Shown: positions 24,605-33,489 of the stretch, one piece after another
Layout of the letters: each line of letters begins with the position of its first letter
Position numbering within the stretch: position 1 is the first letter of the stretch
Assembly (NCBI GenBank): GCA_019113845.1
Contig: DXGQ01000017.1
Location: 1 to 36,607, forward strand
DNA: 36,607 bases
Origin: Candidatus Anaerobutyricum avicola
Lineage (GTDB): Bacteria; Bacillota; Clostridia; Lachnospirales; Lachnospiraceae
Direction of reading: 5' to 3'
Notes under the pieces: model-generated
Database searches by the model: none
What the model saw: only the letters and a program-made list of their open reading frames with translations
Told to the model about the DNA's origin: nothing
Made by a program: the position numbers and the translations under genes

Positions 24605-26767
24605 ATGAAGATTATAAAAAGAAGCGGTATGGAAGTCGAGTTTGACAGAAGCAAGATCAATAACGCGGTAAAGAAAGCCAACAACAGTGTTGTGGTACAG
24701 GACCAGATGAGCGACGCGCAGATCGAGGAGATCGCGAAAAATGTGGAGATCATCTGCGAGGGTATGGGCCGCGCGCTGAGTGTGGAAGAGATACAGGACC
24801 TGGTGGAGAATCAGATCATGAACCAGAAAGCGTTCCGGGTGGCAAGCAACTATATCACCTACCGTTATAAGCGGGCGCTGGTGCGTAAGTCCAACTCCAC
24901 CGATAAACAGATTTTAAGTCTTCTGGAATGCAACAACGAAGAAGTCATTCAGGAGAATTCGAACAAGAATCCGACGGTCAACAGCGTACAGAGAGACTAC
25001 ATGGCAGGCGAGGTCAGCAAGGATATCACAAAACGTTTCCTTCTGCCGGAGCACATCGTGGAGGCTCACGAGCAGGGCATCATCCACTTCCACGATTCCG
25101 ATTACTTCGCTCAGCACATGCACAACTGCTGTCTGGTGAATCTGGAAGATATGCTGCAGAACGGTACGGTCATCAGTGACGTGATGATCGAGAAGCCGAA
25201 GAGCTTCTCCACCGCCTGCAACATCGCGACCCAGAGCGTGGCACAGATCGCCAGCTCCCAGTATGGCGGCCAGAGCATCACTCTCTCCCATCTGGTGCCG
25301 TTCGTGCAGATCAGCCGGGATAAGTTCAGAAAAGAAGTCCGGAAAGAGTTTGAAGAAGAGGGAATGCCGTTAGACGAGGAGAAGATCAACGAGATCGCCG
25401 AGATGCGTGTCCGCAAGGAGATCAAGCAGGGCGTGCAGGTCATCCAGTATCAGGTCATCACTCTGATGACAACCAACGGGCAGGCGCCGTTTGTGACCGT
25501 GTTCATGTATCTGGATGAGGTGGAAGAAGGACCGGCAAGGGACGACCTCGCGCTGATCATCGAAGAAATGCTCAATCAGCGGATTCTCGGTGTCAAGAAT
25601 GAAAAGGGTGTGTACATCACACCGGCGTTCCCGAAGCTGATCTACGTTCTAGAGGAAGATAATATCCATGAAGACAGCAAATACTGGTATCTGACGAAGC
25701 TGGCAGCGAAATGTACGGCAAAACGTCTGGTTCCGGATTACATTTCCGAGAAGATCATGAAAAAGTTAAAACAGGGCAACTGCTATCCGTGTATGGGATG
25801 CCGTTCCTTCCTGACTGTATACAAAGACGAAAATGATAAACCGAAGTTTTACGGAAGATTCAATCAGGGCGTTGTCACCCTGAATCTGGTCGATGTGGCA
25901 TGCTCCTCCGGCAAAGATATGAAGAAGTTCTGGGAGATCTTTGACGAGCGGTTAGAACTCTGCCACGAGGCGCTTATGTGCCGTCACAACCGTCTGAAAG
26001 GAACCCCGTCCGACGTGGCTCCGATCCTCTGGCAAAACGGCGCTCTCGCCCGTCTGAAAAAGGGAGAGAAGATCGATAAACTGCTCTACGGCGGTTACTC
26101 CACCATCTCTCTGGGCTACGCGGGACTCTGCGAGTGTACCCGCTACATGAAGGGCGTAAGCCACACGGACCCGGAGGGCAAAGAATTCGCCCTGAAAGTG
26201 ATGCAGCACATGAACGACGCCTGCGCCAAATGGAGAGCGGAGAGCAACATCGACTTCAGTCTGTACGGCACCCCGCTGGAGTCCACCACCTATAAATTTG
26301 CCAAATGCTTACAGGAACGTTTTGGCATCATCCCGGGTGTGACAGATAAAAACTATATCACCAACAGCTACCACGTCCATGTCACAGAGCCAATCGACGC
26401 TTTCGATAAGCTGTCTTTTGAGGCGCAGTTCCAGGAACTGTCTCCGGGCGGCGCCATCAGCTATGTGGAAGTGCCGAACATGCAGAATAACATCGAGGCG
26501 GTTCTGGCAGTCATGAAACATATTTACGACAACATCATGTACGCGGAGCTCAACACCAAGAGCGATTATTGTCAGGTCTGCGGCTATGACGGAGAAATCC
26601 AGATTGAGAGCGACGAACACGGCAAGCTGATCTGGGTATGTCCGAACTGCGGCAACACTGACCAGAACAAGATGAACGTGGCGAGAAGAACCTGCGGTTA
26701 CATCGGAACCCAGTTCTGGAATCAGGGAAGAACCCAGGAGATTAAAGAGAGGGTTATGCATCTGTAG
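24605..26767 (+). CDS. nrdD: Anaerobic (class III) ribonucleoside-triphosphate reductase
   Basis: 720 residues from ATG 24605 (RBS GAGGTAGAG); a longer open frame upstream overlaps the promoter and is not real. An N-terminal ATP-cone (about 1-95; V-E-F-D-R-S-K-I-N-N-A-V-K-K) gives allosteric control. The glycyl-radical barrel follows, with H-F-H-D-S-D-Y-F, the zinc site C-Q-V-C and C-P-N-C near 655-685, and the radical loop R-T-C-G-Y-I-G with G698. It reduces NTPs to dNTPs without oxygen and needs NrdG, here about 3 kb downstream. Confidence 0.97.
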   Translation: MKIIKRSGMEVEFDRSKINNAVKKANNSVVVQDQMSDAQIEEIAKNVEIICEGMGRALSVEEIQDLVENQIMNQKAFRVASNYITYRYKRALVRKSNSTDKQILSLLECNNEEVIQENSNKNPTVNSVQRDYMAGEVSKDITKRFLLPEHIVEAHEQGIIHFHDSDYFAQHMHNCCLVNLEDMLQNGTVISDVMIEKPKSFSTACNIATQSVAQIASSQYGGQSITLSHLVPFVQISRDKFRKEVRKEFEEEGMPLDEEKINEIAEMRVRKEIKQGVQVIQYQVITLMTTNGQAPFVTVFMYLDEVEEGPARDDLALIIEEMLNQRILGVKNEKGVYITPAFPKLIYVLEEDNIHEDSKYWYLTKLAAKCTAKRLVPDYISEKIMKKLKQGNCYPCMGCRSFLTVYKDENDKPKFYGRFNQGVVTLNLVDVACSSGKDMKKFWEIFDERLELCHEALMCRHNRLKGTPSDVAPILWQNGALARLKKGEKIDKLLYGGYSTISLGYAGLCECTRYMKGVSHTDPEGKEFALKVMQHMNDACAKWRAESNIDFSLYGTPLESTTYKFAKCLQERFGIIPGVTDKNYITNSYHVHVTEPIDAFDKLSFEAQFQELSPGGAISYVEVPNMQNNIEAVLAVMKHIYDNIMYAELNTKSDYCQVCGYDGEIQIESDEHGKLIWVCPNCGNTDQNKMNVARRTCGYIGTQFWNQGRTQEIKERVMHL

Positions 26768-26772
26768 ATTTG

Positions 26773-26810
26773 AAAACCTCCGTATGATTTTATTTCGTAC
26801 GGAGGTTTTT
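26773..26810 (+). terminator. Terminator behind nrdD
   Basis: AAAACCTCCGTA / TACGGAGGTTTT with a T run, six bases behind the stop. It shows nrdD is not cotranscribed with the genes that follow. Confidence 0.9.
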
Positions 26811-26920
26811 GTGGTATGACGGGCATGCCGTCAGTCTGTGGTGAAAGTCCTCTTACTTACTCGACTGAGAGGGGAGAGAAAATCCCCATACTTAATTTAG
26901 GAAAATTTTCTAAAAAATAA

Positions 26921-26949
26921 TTGATTTTCTTGCATTTTCCATGTATAAT
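26921..26949 (+). promoter_or_regulatory. Promoter of the AbiE toxin-antitoxin operon
   Basis: TTGATT (26921-26926), 17 bp, TATAAT (26944-26949), 70 bp before the antitoxin start. The surrounding DNA is markedly AT-rich. The 26816-26900 stretch has small hairpins (GACGG/CCGTC) but no gene. Confidence 0.65.
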
Positions 26950-27018
26950 ACAACTTAATACAAAAACTTATTGAAAATTGTATGAAGTTCTTTTCTGATA
27001 GTATGCAGGAGTGGGTTT

Positions 27019-27606
27019 ATGAATTATGAATCGATATTTAAACAGTACGGAGGAATAATGCGTACTTTTGAACTTAAAAGAGAAGGGATCTCTTATTATA
27101 TTCTTCAGGAGTTGATGGAAGAAGGTCTTGTGGAGAAGATTAAATACGGATATTATCAGTGGCAGGATGAAAAAGCTTTCTCAGAAGTTTCCATCATAAG
27201 TGCTTTGTTTCCAGATGCCATTATTTGTGATATTTCTGCTGCGATGTATTATGGGTATACGGACCGGGTACCGGGTATTTGGCATATAGCGGTGAATAAT
27301 AAATCGGCAAGAAATAAATTTAAGATAGATTTTCCAAAAGTAAAACCACATTTTATTTCTGCAAACAGATTAGAAATCGGTGTGAGCGAAGGCAATATTG
27401 ACGGGATAACTGTAAAAATATATGATAGAGAAAGGGTTGTCTGTGATTGTCTCAGACATGTTAATACAATGGATGGAGAGGTGTTCAACATTATAATCCA
27501 AAGATATGTGGGAGACAAGGATAAAGATGCGGCCAGACTGATGGAATATGCAGCAAAACTGGGTGTAGAAAAAAAGGCAAGAAGGATGGTAGGAATATGG
27601 CTGTAA
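27019..27606 (+). CDS. AbiEi-family antitoxin
   Basis: 195 residues. An N-terminal winged HTH (about 1-55; F-K-Q-Y-G-G-I-M-R-T-F-E-L) is followed by the AbiEi C-terminal domain, with C-D-I-S-A-A-M-Y-Y-G-Y-T and the R-E-R-V-V-C-D-C-L-R motif. In type IV systems AbiEi represses the operon and neutralises AbiEii without direct binding. RBS CAGGAG. It overlaps the toxin by ten bases (ATGGCTGTAA), a translational coupling. AT-rich composition and Ile/Lys-rich protein contrast with the neighbours. Confidence 0.88.
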   Translation: MNYESIFKQYGGIMRTFELKREGISYYILQELMEEGLVEKIKYGYYQWQDEKAFSEVSIISALFPDAIICDISAAMYYGYTDRVPGIWHIAVNNKSARNKFKIDFPKVKPHFISANRLEIGVSEGNIDGITVKIYDRERVVCDCLRHVNTMDGEVFNIIIQRYVGDKDKDAARLMEYAAKLGVEKKARRMVGIWL

Positions 27607-28532
27607 GAGAAATTAAAGATATGGGAGCATCAGTTCTTGCCAGACTGAAAAAACAGTCAAAGGAAAAGGAAATTAATTATCAGACCTGTCTCCAGCTTTT
27701 TGCACAGGAAGAATTTCTTCGTAGGCTGGAAGCATCTCGATATGCTGAAAATTTTGTTTTAAAAGGTGGAATGTTTTTATATATAATATCTCATTTTGAA
27801 GGCAGACCTACTATGGATATCGATTTTATGATCAGAAAGTTATCCAATGATATTTCAGGTATGGAGAAAATAATTAAAGAAATATGTAGTATGGATACTG
27901 GAAACGCCTTTATAGATATTGAAGTTCTTGGTATAAAAGAAATTACGCCGGAAAAGAAATATTCAGGTTTGGGAATAAATTTGATGGCTCATATAAAAAA
28001 TGTAAGGATTCCTTTTTCTGTTGATATTGGAGTTGATGATGTAATAATACCGGCACCAATAAAGAGAACAGTAACAACTAGGTTGTCAGGTTTTAAAGAA
28101 CCGGATGTTTATACATATTCATTGGAAAGTACGATAGCGGAAAAGTTTGATGCTATTTTGAAACGGATGGCAGCTTCCAGTCGAATGAAAGATTTTTATG
28201 ATATTTTTTATTGGTCAAAGATTTTTGACTTTGATGGATCAATATTATACAGGGCTATTTTTGAAACTTTGAAACACAGAGGTACAGTATATAGAAAAGA
28301 CAGTTTAGATAAAATAAAATTATTTCATCAAAATGAATTTCTGAGAAAATTATGGAATAATTACAATCCAGGACCGGGACTGGAAAAACCGGATTTTATT
28401 TCTGTATTAAATCAAATTGATTTGTTTATCGGGCCAATATATGAAGCTATACTAAATCAAATTGATTTTTTTGGAACATGGTCAGCAAAGAAAAATGTAT
28501 GGAGTAAATCGAAAGAAAAGGCAGGAGAGTAG
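27597..28532 (+). CDS. AbiEii/AbiGii-family nucleotidyltransferase toxin
   Basis: 311 residues. DUF1814/MNT-fold toxin motifs are in order: V-L-K-G-G-M-F-L (about 54-61), the catalytic pair in T-M-D-I-D-F-M (about 72-78), F-S-V-D-I-G-V near 142, and the Lys/Asp motifs E-K-F-D-A-I-L and M-K-D-F-Y-D. Relatives transfer nucleotides, often to tRNA acceptor ends, and give abortive infection. The C-terminus contains a 16-bp direct repeat (28408-28423 and 28453-28468) coding L-N-Q-I-D twice. Its stop is only two bases before the sugar kinase ATG. Confidence 0.88.
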   Translation: MAVREIKDMGASVLARLKKQSKEKEINYQTCLQLFAQEEFLRRLEASRYAENFVLKGGMFLYIISHFEGRPTMDIDFMIRKLSNDISGMEKIIKEICSMDTGNAFIDIEVLGIKEITPEKKYSGLGINLMAHIKNVRIPFSVDIGVDDVIIPAPIKRTVTTRLSGFKEPDVYTYSLESTIAEKFDAILKRMAASSRMKDFYDIFYWSKIFDFDGSILYRAIFETLKHRGTVYRKDSLDKIKLFHQNEFLRKLWNNYNPGPGLEKPDFISVLNQIDLFIGPIYEAILNQIDFFGTWSAKKNVWSKSKEKAGE

Positions 28533-28534
28533 AA

Positions 28535-29473
28535 ATGTCAGCAGAAATCGTATGTATTGGTCAGGCGGTCATCGACTGTATCACAAGAGGAAAAGAGGAG
28601 AAACCACATAAGAAAAACGTATACCGGGCGGAAAACATCAGCCTGAATACCGGCGGCGACGCCATTAATGAATCGGTGATCCTCTCACGGCTCGGACACC
28701 GGGTAAAGCTGGTCTGCGGTGTGGGCGACGATGTTGTGGGCAACCTCATTCTTCATGAGATGGAGAGACAGGGCGTCGACATCAGCGAGGTGACACAGAC
28801 AGCGTCACTCACCACGCCCATCGCCAATCTGATGGTAAACACCGATGGAAGCCGCATTTCCATCAACAGCGAGGCCACCATGCTCACAGGCTACGCTCCG
28901 TCGGAACACGTGATAAAGAGCGCGAAGGTCGTCTCCCTTGCCAGCCTCTTTCGGGCTCCCCTTGATAACCGGGAGACAATCATCCGGCTGGCAAAAGCGG
29001 CGAAAGCGGAAGGCGCCATCCTCTGTGCGGACACAAAGATGCCGACCTACCGGAAACTGAATCTCGAAGATATCAGAGAGATTCTCCCGCTCATTGACTA
29101 CATGTTCCCAAACGAAAACGAGGGGGAATACTATACCGGCGAGACAGACTACATGGCCATGGCGGAGCATCTCCGAAGCCTCGGCGTAAAAAACGTCATC
29201 ATAAAGACCGGCGAGAAAGGATGTACGGTAAGCGGCGAACAGGGAAGCTTCTCCATGCCGGCCTATGCCGTAAATGCTGTGGATTCCACAGGCGGCGGCG
29301 ACAACTTTGTGGCAGGATTTATCTCCGCCCTTCTCCATGGCGGCAGTCTGCGGGAGTGTTGCCAGTACGGAACCGCCTGCGCGGCGGTCTGCGTGCAGAG
29401 CGTCGGGGCGACGACCGGAGTAAAGAACCGGGAGAGAGTGGAGGAGTTTATAAGAGAAAATGGGTGCAGATAA
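28535..29473 (+). CDS. PfkB-family sugar kinase
   Basis: 312 residues of ribokinase fold. N-terminal G-Q-A-V-I-D-C, the G-G-D-A-I-N-E substrate loop, and the second signature D-S-T-G-G-G-D-N-F-V-A-G-F with the catalytic Asp (family form is usually D-T-x-G-A-G-D). It phosphorylates a sugar or nucleoside; the substrate cannot be told. Composition is GC-richer than the TA pair in front. With only two bases between, it is presumably read from the TA promoter or translationally coupled (RBS GGAGAG lies inside the toxin gene). Confidence 0.9.
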   Translation: MSAEIVCIGQAVIDCITRGKEEKPHKKNVYRAENISLNTGGDAINESVILSRLGHRVKLVCGVGDDVVGNLILHEMERQGVDISEVTQTASLTTPIANLMVNTDGSRISINSEATMLTGYAPSEHVIKSAKVVSLASLFRAPLDNRETIIRLAKAAKAEGAILCADTKMPTYRKLNLEDIREILPLIDYMFPNENEGEYYTGETDYMAMAEHLRSLGVKNVIIKTGEKGCTVSGEQGSFSMPAYAVNAVDSTGGGDNFVAGFISALLHGGSLRECCQYGTACAAVCVQSVGATTGVKNRERVEEFIRENGCR

Positions 29474-29519
29474 GCCAGCCTATGGGTTTAAGCTTTCCCA
29501 TTATTTAAAGTAGGAAAAG

Positions 29520-29555
29520 AACACCCCGGAGGTCGCATCTCCGGGGTGTTTGTTG
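29520..29555 (+). terminator. Terminator behind the PfkB kinase gene
   Basis: Perfect 12-bp stem AACACCCCGGAG / CTCCGGGGTGTT, loop GTCGCAT, followed by TGTTG. Strong bidirectional-looking hairpin. Confidence 0.85.
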
Positions 29556-29679
29556 TAGTCAAGGCGTATGGACTACTCATCTCACTTTGCCTGTCGGCAT
29601 TATAGCATATACTGATATGAATTTCAATATGTAAGATTTAGAAAATTTTAGAAAAAAATGTAATCCCAGTTTCTAAATA

Positions 29680-29722
29680 CCTGTAAATTTACAGGGCATT
29701 TTTTTATGAGAAATGTTATAAT
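29680..29722 (+). promoter_or_regulatory. Palindrome with T run, then -10 element, before nrdG
   Basis: CCTGTAAATTTACAGG (29680-29695) followed by a T run (29699-29705) resembles a terminator. A TATAAT (29717-29722) right behind it is a possible -10 for nrdG, without a clear -35. No NrdR box is seen here, unlike at nrdD. Confidence 0.45.
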
Positions 29723-29813
29723 AATAAAATAGATTCATTAAATTAGTGAGATAAGATTAAAATAAGTGGATTATGATAAAATCATTAAGAAAAGAACGAT
29801 GGGAGGTCAGAAA

Positions 29814-30341
29814 ATGTATTACGGCAACATCAAAAAAAGCGATATCGCCAACGGCATAGGTGTCAGGGTTTCTCTTTTTGTCAGTGGATGTACTCACCAT
29901 TGCAAGGGTTGTTTTAATGAAGAAACCTGGGATTTTAAATACGGACAGATTTTTACAAAGAAGACGCAGGAACAGATCTTTCAGTGGCTGGAGCCATCTT
30001 ATGTGAGCGGGCTGACCGTGCTTGGCGGAGAGCCGATGGAATATGTGAACCAGCAGGAACTTTTGCCATTCCTCCGGGAAGTGAAACGCCGTTTTCCTGA
30101 TAAGACGATCTGGTGTTATACGGGATATGTATTTGAAAAGGATATTTTGGAGCGAATGGTGCCAAAATGGCGTTATACCGGGCCGCTCTTACAGCTCATT
30201 GATGTGCTGGTGGACGGACCGTTCATCGAAGAATTAAAGGACATCACACTCCTGTTTAGAGGGTCTTCCAACCAGCGGCTCATCGATGTGCCAAAGAGCC
30301 TGGCGGCCGGGAAAACCGTGCTGTGGGAGCATGAGGAATAA
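29814..30341 (+). CDS. nrdG: Anaerobic RNR-activating protein (radical SAM)
   Basis: 175 residues from ATG 29814, eight bases behind GGGAGG. The radical-SAM [4Fe-4S] motif is C-T-H-H-C-K-G-C, within S-G-C-T-H-H-C-K-G-C-F-N, and the SAM-binding G-G-E-P follows in V-L-G-G-E-P-M-E. It generates the glycyl radical on NrdD G698. It normally sits directly behind nrdD; here nrdD has its own terminator and three genes lie between. Confidence 0.95.
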   Translation: MYYGNIKKSDIANGIGVRVSLFVSGCTHHCKGCFNEETWDFKYGQIFTKKTQEQIFQWLEPSYVSGLTVLGGEPMEYVNQQELLPFLREVKRRFPDKTIWCYTGYVFEKDILERMVPKWRYTGPLLQLIDVLVDGPFIEELKDITLLFRGSSNQRLIDVPKSLAAGKTVLWEHEE

Positions 30342-30380
30342 AGATTGGGATTGTAAAGGTGAGAAATAAATTTCTCATAT

Positions 30381-30643
30381 AACAGACGATGCCATTCGTT
30401 CTCATACAGTTCCTCCCGACTCGACCCTCACTCGGACTACTGACGTTTTCTGATCGGCAGGGAGAAGCCGCTTTGCGGTTTCAGCTACGCTTTACAGGAT
30501 TAAAAAGGGATGGTTCCTTCGTGCAAGCACGGGAGCCATCCCTTTTCCAATCCTGCTCCCTGCCTTCCACACGTTTTAGAAAGTCCTCGTTCACAGCTCG
30601 CGGTCGGAAACTGTATGCACTCCAAATGACATCTGTATATTGG
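30381..30643 (+). repeat. Structured inverted-repeat element, copy 1
   Basis: The ends (ATGCCATTCG... CATACAGTT at 30389-30411 and AACTGTATG... AAATGACAT at 30609-30632) are imperfect inverted repeats. Inside are the core blocks CTCGACCCTCACTCGGACT (30420-30438) and TTCACAGCTCGCGGTCG (30590-30606), shared with copy 2. Between the cores sits an extra long hairpin: GGCAGGGAG (30456-30464) with CTCCCTGCC (30556-30564), and CAGGATT plus AAAAGGGATGG (30495-30513) with their complements (30536-30555). No gene is visible. It may be a MITE-like mobile repeat or a structured RNA. Confidence 0.65.
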
Positions 30644-30815
30644 AAAGCTGTTCCACCTTTACAAAAATCCTGTATATATTGATAAAACAGCAGGCTATGG
30701 ATATAAACTTATTGATGAAGTCAGACAGAGATTTGCGGCATACTATCCAGGTAGAAAAACACAGCAGGAAAGGTCGGCGACGACTGTGAGCGCAGGCGTC
30801 ATGGGAACAGAGGTT
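30644..30815 (+). other. Sequence between the two repeat elements; possible gene fragment
   Basis: One plus-strand frame is open from before copy 1's end to TAG at about 30823-30825 and reads plausibly (for example N-P-V-Y-I-D-K-T-A-G-Y-G-Y-K-L, then L-I-D-E-V-R-Q-R-F-A). It has no start codon with an RBS and I do not recognise the family. It may be the remnant of a gene disrupted by the repeats. Confidence 0.3.
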
Positions 30816-30967
30816 TTTCCATAGACAAATGACGCTTGGACACATACGGCTTTCGACCGCGAGCTGTGAAGGAGGACGGCCGAAGATATCTCACAGTGAC
30901 ACCCATGGGCAGTCCGACTGAGGGTCGAGACGGGCGAATCCGTATGTGCCTTACGTCATGGTCTGTT
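30816..30967 (-). repeat. Structured inverted-repeat element, copy 2 (opposite orientation)
   Basis: Inverted-repeat ends ATGACGCTTGGACACATACGG... (from 30829) and ...CCGTATGTGCCTTACGTCAT (to 30959) pair over about 20 bases. The cores of copy 1 appear as reverse complements: CGACCGCGAGCTGTGAA (30854-30870) and AGTCCGACTGAGGGTCGAG (30911-30929, one mismatch). Homology extends to a flanking GTCTGTT (matching AACAGAC at copy 1). A short inner hairpin CTGTGA/TCACAG replaces the long hairpin of copy 1. No coding capacity. Confidence 0.65.
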
Positions 30968-30997
30968 TAAGCAGATATCTGTTATTGCCTCGATCAA

Positions 30998-31678
30998 TCA
31001 GTGTTTTCCTCCTGTTGTCAAAAACTGTACCAGTATTCCGAGAATGATCAGCCCGGCGGTCAACAGCAGCGAGTAGGAGGAGAGCATGTCCATATCCATG
31101 TATTGTCCCAGTACGGTCAGACATCCGGCGGCGGAAGAGCCGCACACAACGGCGGATGTGATGATGATGACCGGGCGGATGAATTTCAATGCCAGGGAGC
31201 CTACCACGAATCCGACGACCACGGACAGGAAGAACTGGATGTCCCCTGTGAATGGAAGAATGGACGCCGCAGCCATAAATGACAGTCCGAAGCAGAGAAC
31301 GAAGATGCCTGCCTGGTAGATGCGGTAAGCCAGTATGGAAAGAATGATAGCGCCGACGAGAGCGCAGCCGGCAGTCATGGCAGTGGAGCCGTCTAGGAAG
31401 GCAGAAGCGATGCCGCCTCCGGCGATGGCGCCCACAAGAAGTCCGGTCAGGCTCATGAAAAGTTTGGACAGTTTAAATCCGAAAAAGCAGCCTAAGAGGG
31501 CGATGATGAGTGTGATCGCCGTGCCGATGATCTTATATGTCGTGTCAATGCCATCAATGTAACTGCCGATAGTCTGAAGGTGTTCGGCTCCGCTCTCAAA
31601 AGAATCCGGGAGAAAGGTGCCGGTATGCATGAGCTGGCCGGGCAGATCGGTGATAAATGTAACAAAATCTGAAAACAT
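30998..31678 (-). CDS. Multi-pass membrane protein, DUF4203-like
   Basis: 226 residues from ATG 31678, seven bases behind AAGGAGG. After a soluble N-terminus of about 45 residues come seven or so hydrophobic helices rich in Gly and Ala, e.g. G-C-F-F-G-F-K-L-S-K and G-L-L-V-G-A-I-A-G-G-G. This pattern resembles the TMEM198/TM7SF3-type DUF4203 domain. No catalytic motif. Function unknown. A CCGC/GCGG hairpin lies in its leader at 31702-31716. Confidence 0.65.
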   Translation of the reverse strand: MFSDFVTFITDLPGQLMHTGTFLPDSFESGAEHLQTIGSYIDGIDTTYKIIGTAITLIIALLGCFFGFKLSKLFMSLTGLLVGAIAGGGIASAFLDGSTAMTAGCALVGAIILSILAYRIYQAGIFVLCFGLSFMAAASILPFTGDIQFFLSVVVGFVVGSLALKFIRPVIIITSAVVCGSSAAGCLTVLGQYMDMDMLSSYSLLLTAGLIILGILVQFLTTGGKH

Positions 31679-31945
31679 AATTTCCTCCTTTTGTATTTTA
31701 CGCCGCGGAAAGCGGCGGATGACCAAAGTTTTCATCTGCAAAAATATGTCCCGCAGAAGGTCGGTGAACAGACAGATCTGCAGGTTTGTAAATCTGCTCT
31801 TACATTAGCATAAAAAACAGTCCGGCGCAATTTTTTCCCGGGCGATATCTTTCGGATTTTTTACTTTGTGAACGTGTGTTATGATTTTTTAAGAAATGTT
31901 TATGAAAAACAGAGGTGTCCTTTGGCGTGGAATGTGGAATATGGC

Positions 31946-31974
31946 TTGTTTCCACGGGGGTTTTATACTATAAT
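31946..31974 (+). promoter_or_regulatory. gltX promoter
   Basis: TTGTTT (31946-31951), 17 bp, TATAAT (31969-31974), giving a short leader of about 30 nt. No T-box is present in the upstream 300 bp. The remaining 31680-31940 stretch shows only small hairpins. Confidence 0.75.
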
Positions 31975-32009
31975 ACCGGGGAGAAAGATTGGAAAGAGAG
32001 GAAGAAAAC

Positions 32010-33470
32010 ATGAGTAAGATCAGAACAAGATTTGCCCCGAGTCCGACAGGAAGAATGCATGTGGGGAATCTTCGTACCGCATTATACGCTTATCTGATCG
32101 CCAAACACGAGGGCGGCGATTTTATTTTAAGAATTGAGGATACAGACCAGGAGCGTTTTATGGATGAGGCGCTGCCGATCATTTACCGGACGCTGGAGGC
32201 GACAGGGTTAAAGCATGATGAGGGACCGGATAAGGATGGCGGCTTCGGTCCGTACATTCAGAGTGAGAGATGCGCGTCCGGGCTGTACATGAAGTATGCC
32301 AAAGAACTGATTGAGAAGGGCGAGGCTTACTACTGTTTCTGTGACCAGGAGCGTCTGGATTCTCTGAAACGTGTGGTGGGCGGCAAGGAGATCAGTTCTT
32401 ATGACAAGCATTGCCTGCATCTGTCCAAAGAAGAGATTGAGGCGAATCTGGCGGCAGGTAAGCCGTTTGTTATCCGCGCGAATATCCCGAATGAGGGAGA
32501 AACATGTTTCCACGATGAGATTTACGGGGATATTTCACAGCCAAACGAAGAACTGGATGATATGATCCTCATTAAGTCTGATGGATATCCGACGTATAAT
32601 TTTGCGAATGTAGTGGACGATCACCTGATGGGTATCACTCATGTGGTAAGAGGAAATGAATATCTCTCCTCCGCACCGAAGTACACCCGTCTGTACCAGG
32701 CATTTGGCTGGAAGGAACCGGTTTATGTGCATTGTCCGCTCATCACCAACGAGGAGCATCAGAAGCTCTCCAAACGCTCCGGACATTCTTCCTATGAAGA
32801 TTTGATCGAGCAGGGATTTGTATCCGAGGCAGTGGTGAACTTTGTGGCGCTTCTCGGATGGAGCCCGTCGGACAACCGGGAGATCTTCTCCCTGGATGAG
32901 CTGGTGGAAGCCTTTGACTATCACCATATCAGCAAATCTCCGGCAGTCTTTGACATGACGAAGCTCAAATGGATGAACGGCGAATACTTAAAAGCCATGG
33001 ATTTTGATAAGTTTTATGAGAAAGCAGAGCCTTACATCAAGAAGGTCATCACAAAAGACTACGATTTAAAGAAGATTGCCGCACTGGTGAAAACAAGAAT
33101 TGAGATTTTCCCGGATATCTGTGAGATGGTGGACTTCTTCGAGGCAGTGCCGGACTACGATGTGTCCATGTACACCCATAAGAAGAATAAGACGACGCCG
33201 GAGAAATCTCTTGTGGTATTAAAAGAACTCCTTCCGGTTCTCAAAGAGCAGGAGGATTACTCCAACGACGCTCTGTATCAGACACTGCGCGACTTTGCCG
33301 CAGATCATGAATATAAGAATGGATTTGTGATGTGGCCGGTTCGTACCGCCGTGTCCGGCAAACAGATGACGCCGGGCGGAGCTACGGAGATTATGGAAGT
33401 CATCGGTAAAGACGAGACGATCGCCCGCATCGAGGCAGCCATCGCCAAGATTGAGGCTGCAGAAGAATAA
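32010..33470 (+). CDS. gltX: Glutamyl-tRNA synthetase
   Basis: 486 residues from ATG 32010 behind GAGAGGAAG; an in-frame TTG at 31989 lies before the RBS. Class I aminoacyl-tRNA synthetase: [13 protein letters not shown] holds the HIGH-type motif, R-I-E-D-T-D-Q-E-R the Glu-specific loop and K-L-S-K-R-S-G the KMSKS-type motif. The C-terminal helical anticodon-binding domain is complete. Whether it is discriminating or also charges tRNA-Gln cannot be settled here. It appears monocistronic. Confidence 0.97.
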   Translation: MSKIRTRFAPSPTGRMHVGNLRTALYAYLIAKHEGGDFILRIEDTDQERFMDEALPIIYRTLEATGLKHDEGPDKDGGFGPYIQSERCASGLYMKYAKELIEKGEAYYCFCDQERLDSLKRVVGGKEISSYDKHCLHLSKEEIEANLAAGKPFVIRANIPNEGETCFHDEIYGDISQPNEELDDMILIKSDGYPTYNFANVVDDHLMGITHVVRGNEYLSSAPKYTRLYQAFGWKEPVYVHCPLITNEEHQKLSKRSGHSSYEDLIEQGFVSEAVVNFVALLGWSPSDNREIFSLDELVEAFDYHHISKSPAVFDMTKLKWMNGEYLKAMDFDKFYEKAEPYIKKVITKDYDLKKIAALVKTRIEIFPDICEMVDFFEAVPDYDVSMYTHKKNKTTPEKSLVVLKELLPVLKEQEDYSNDALYQTLRDFAADHEYKNGFVMWPVRTAVSGKQMTPGGATEIMEVIGKDETIARIEAAIAKIEAAEE

Positions 33471-33489
33471 GATATAAATTATAATAGAA

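Noticed and set aside
26816-26900. A stretch with g-t-g-a-a-a-g-t-c-c resembling group II intron 5' regions
   Set aside because: Only a short common word matches. No domain V, reverse transcriptase or second boundary is seen.
31680-31940. T-box or other tRNA-sensing leader before gltX
   Set aside because: The gltX promoter lies about 36 bp before the start codon, leaving no room, and no T-box sequence is seen.
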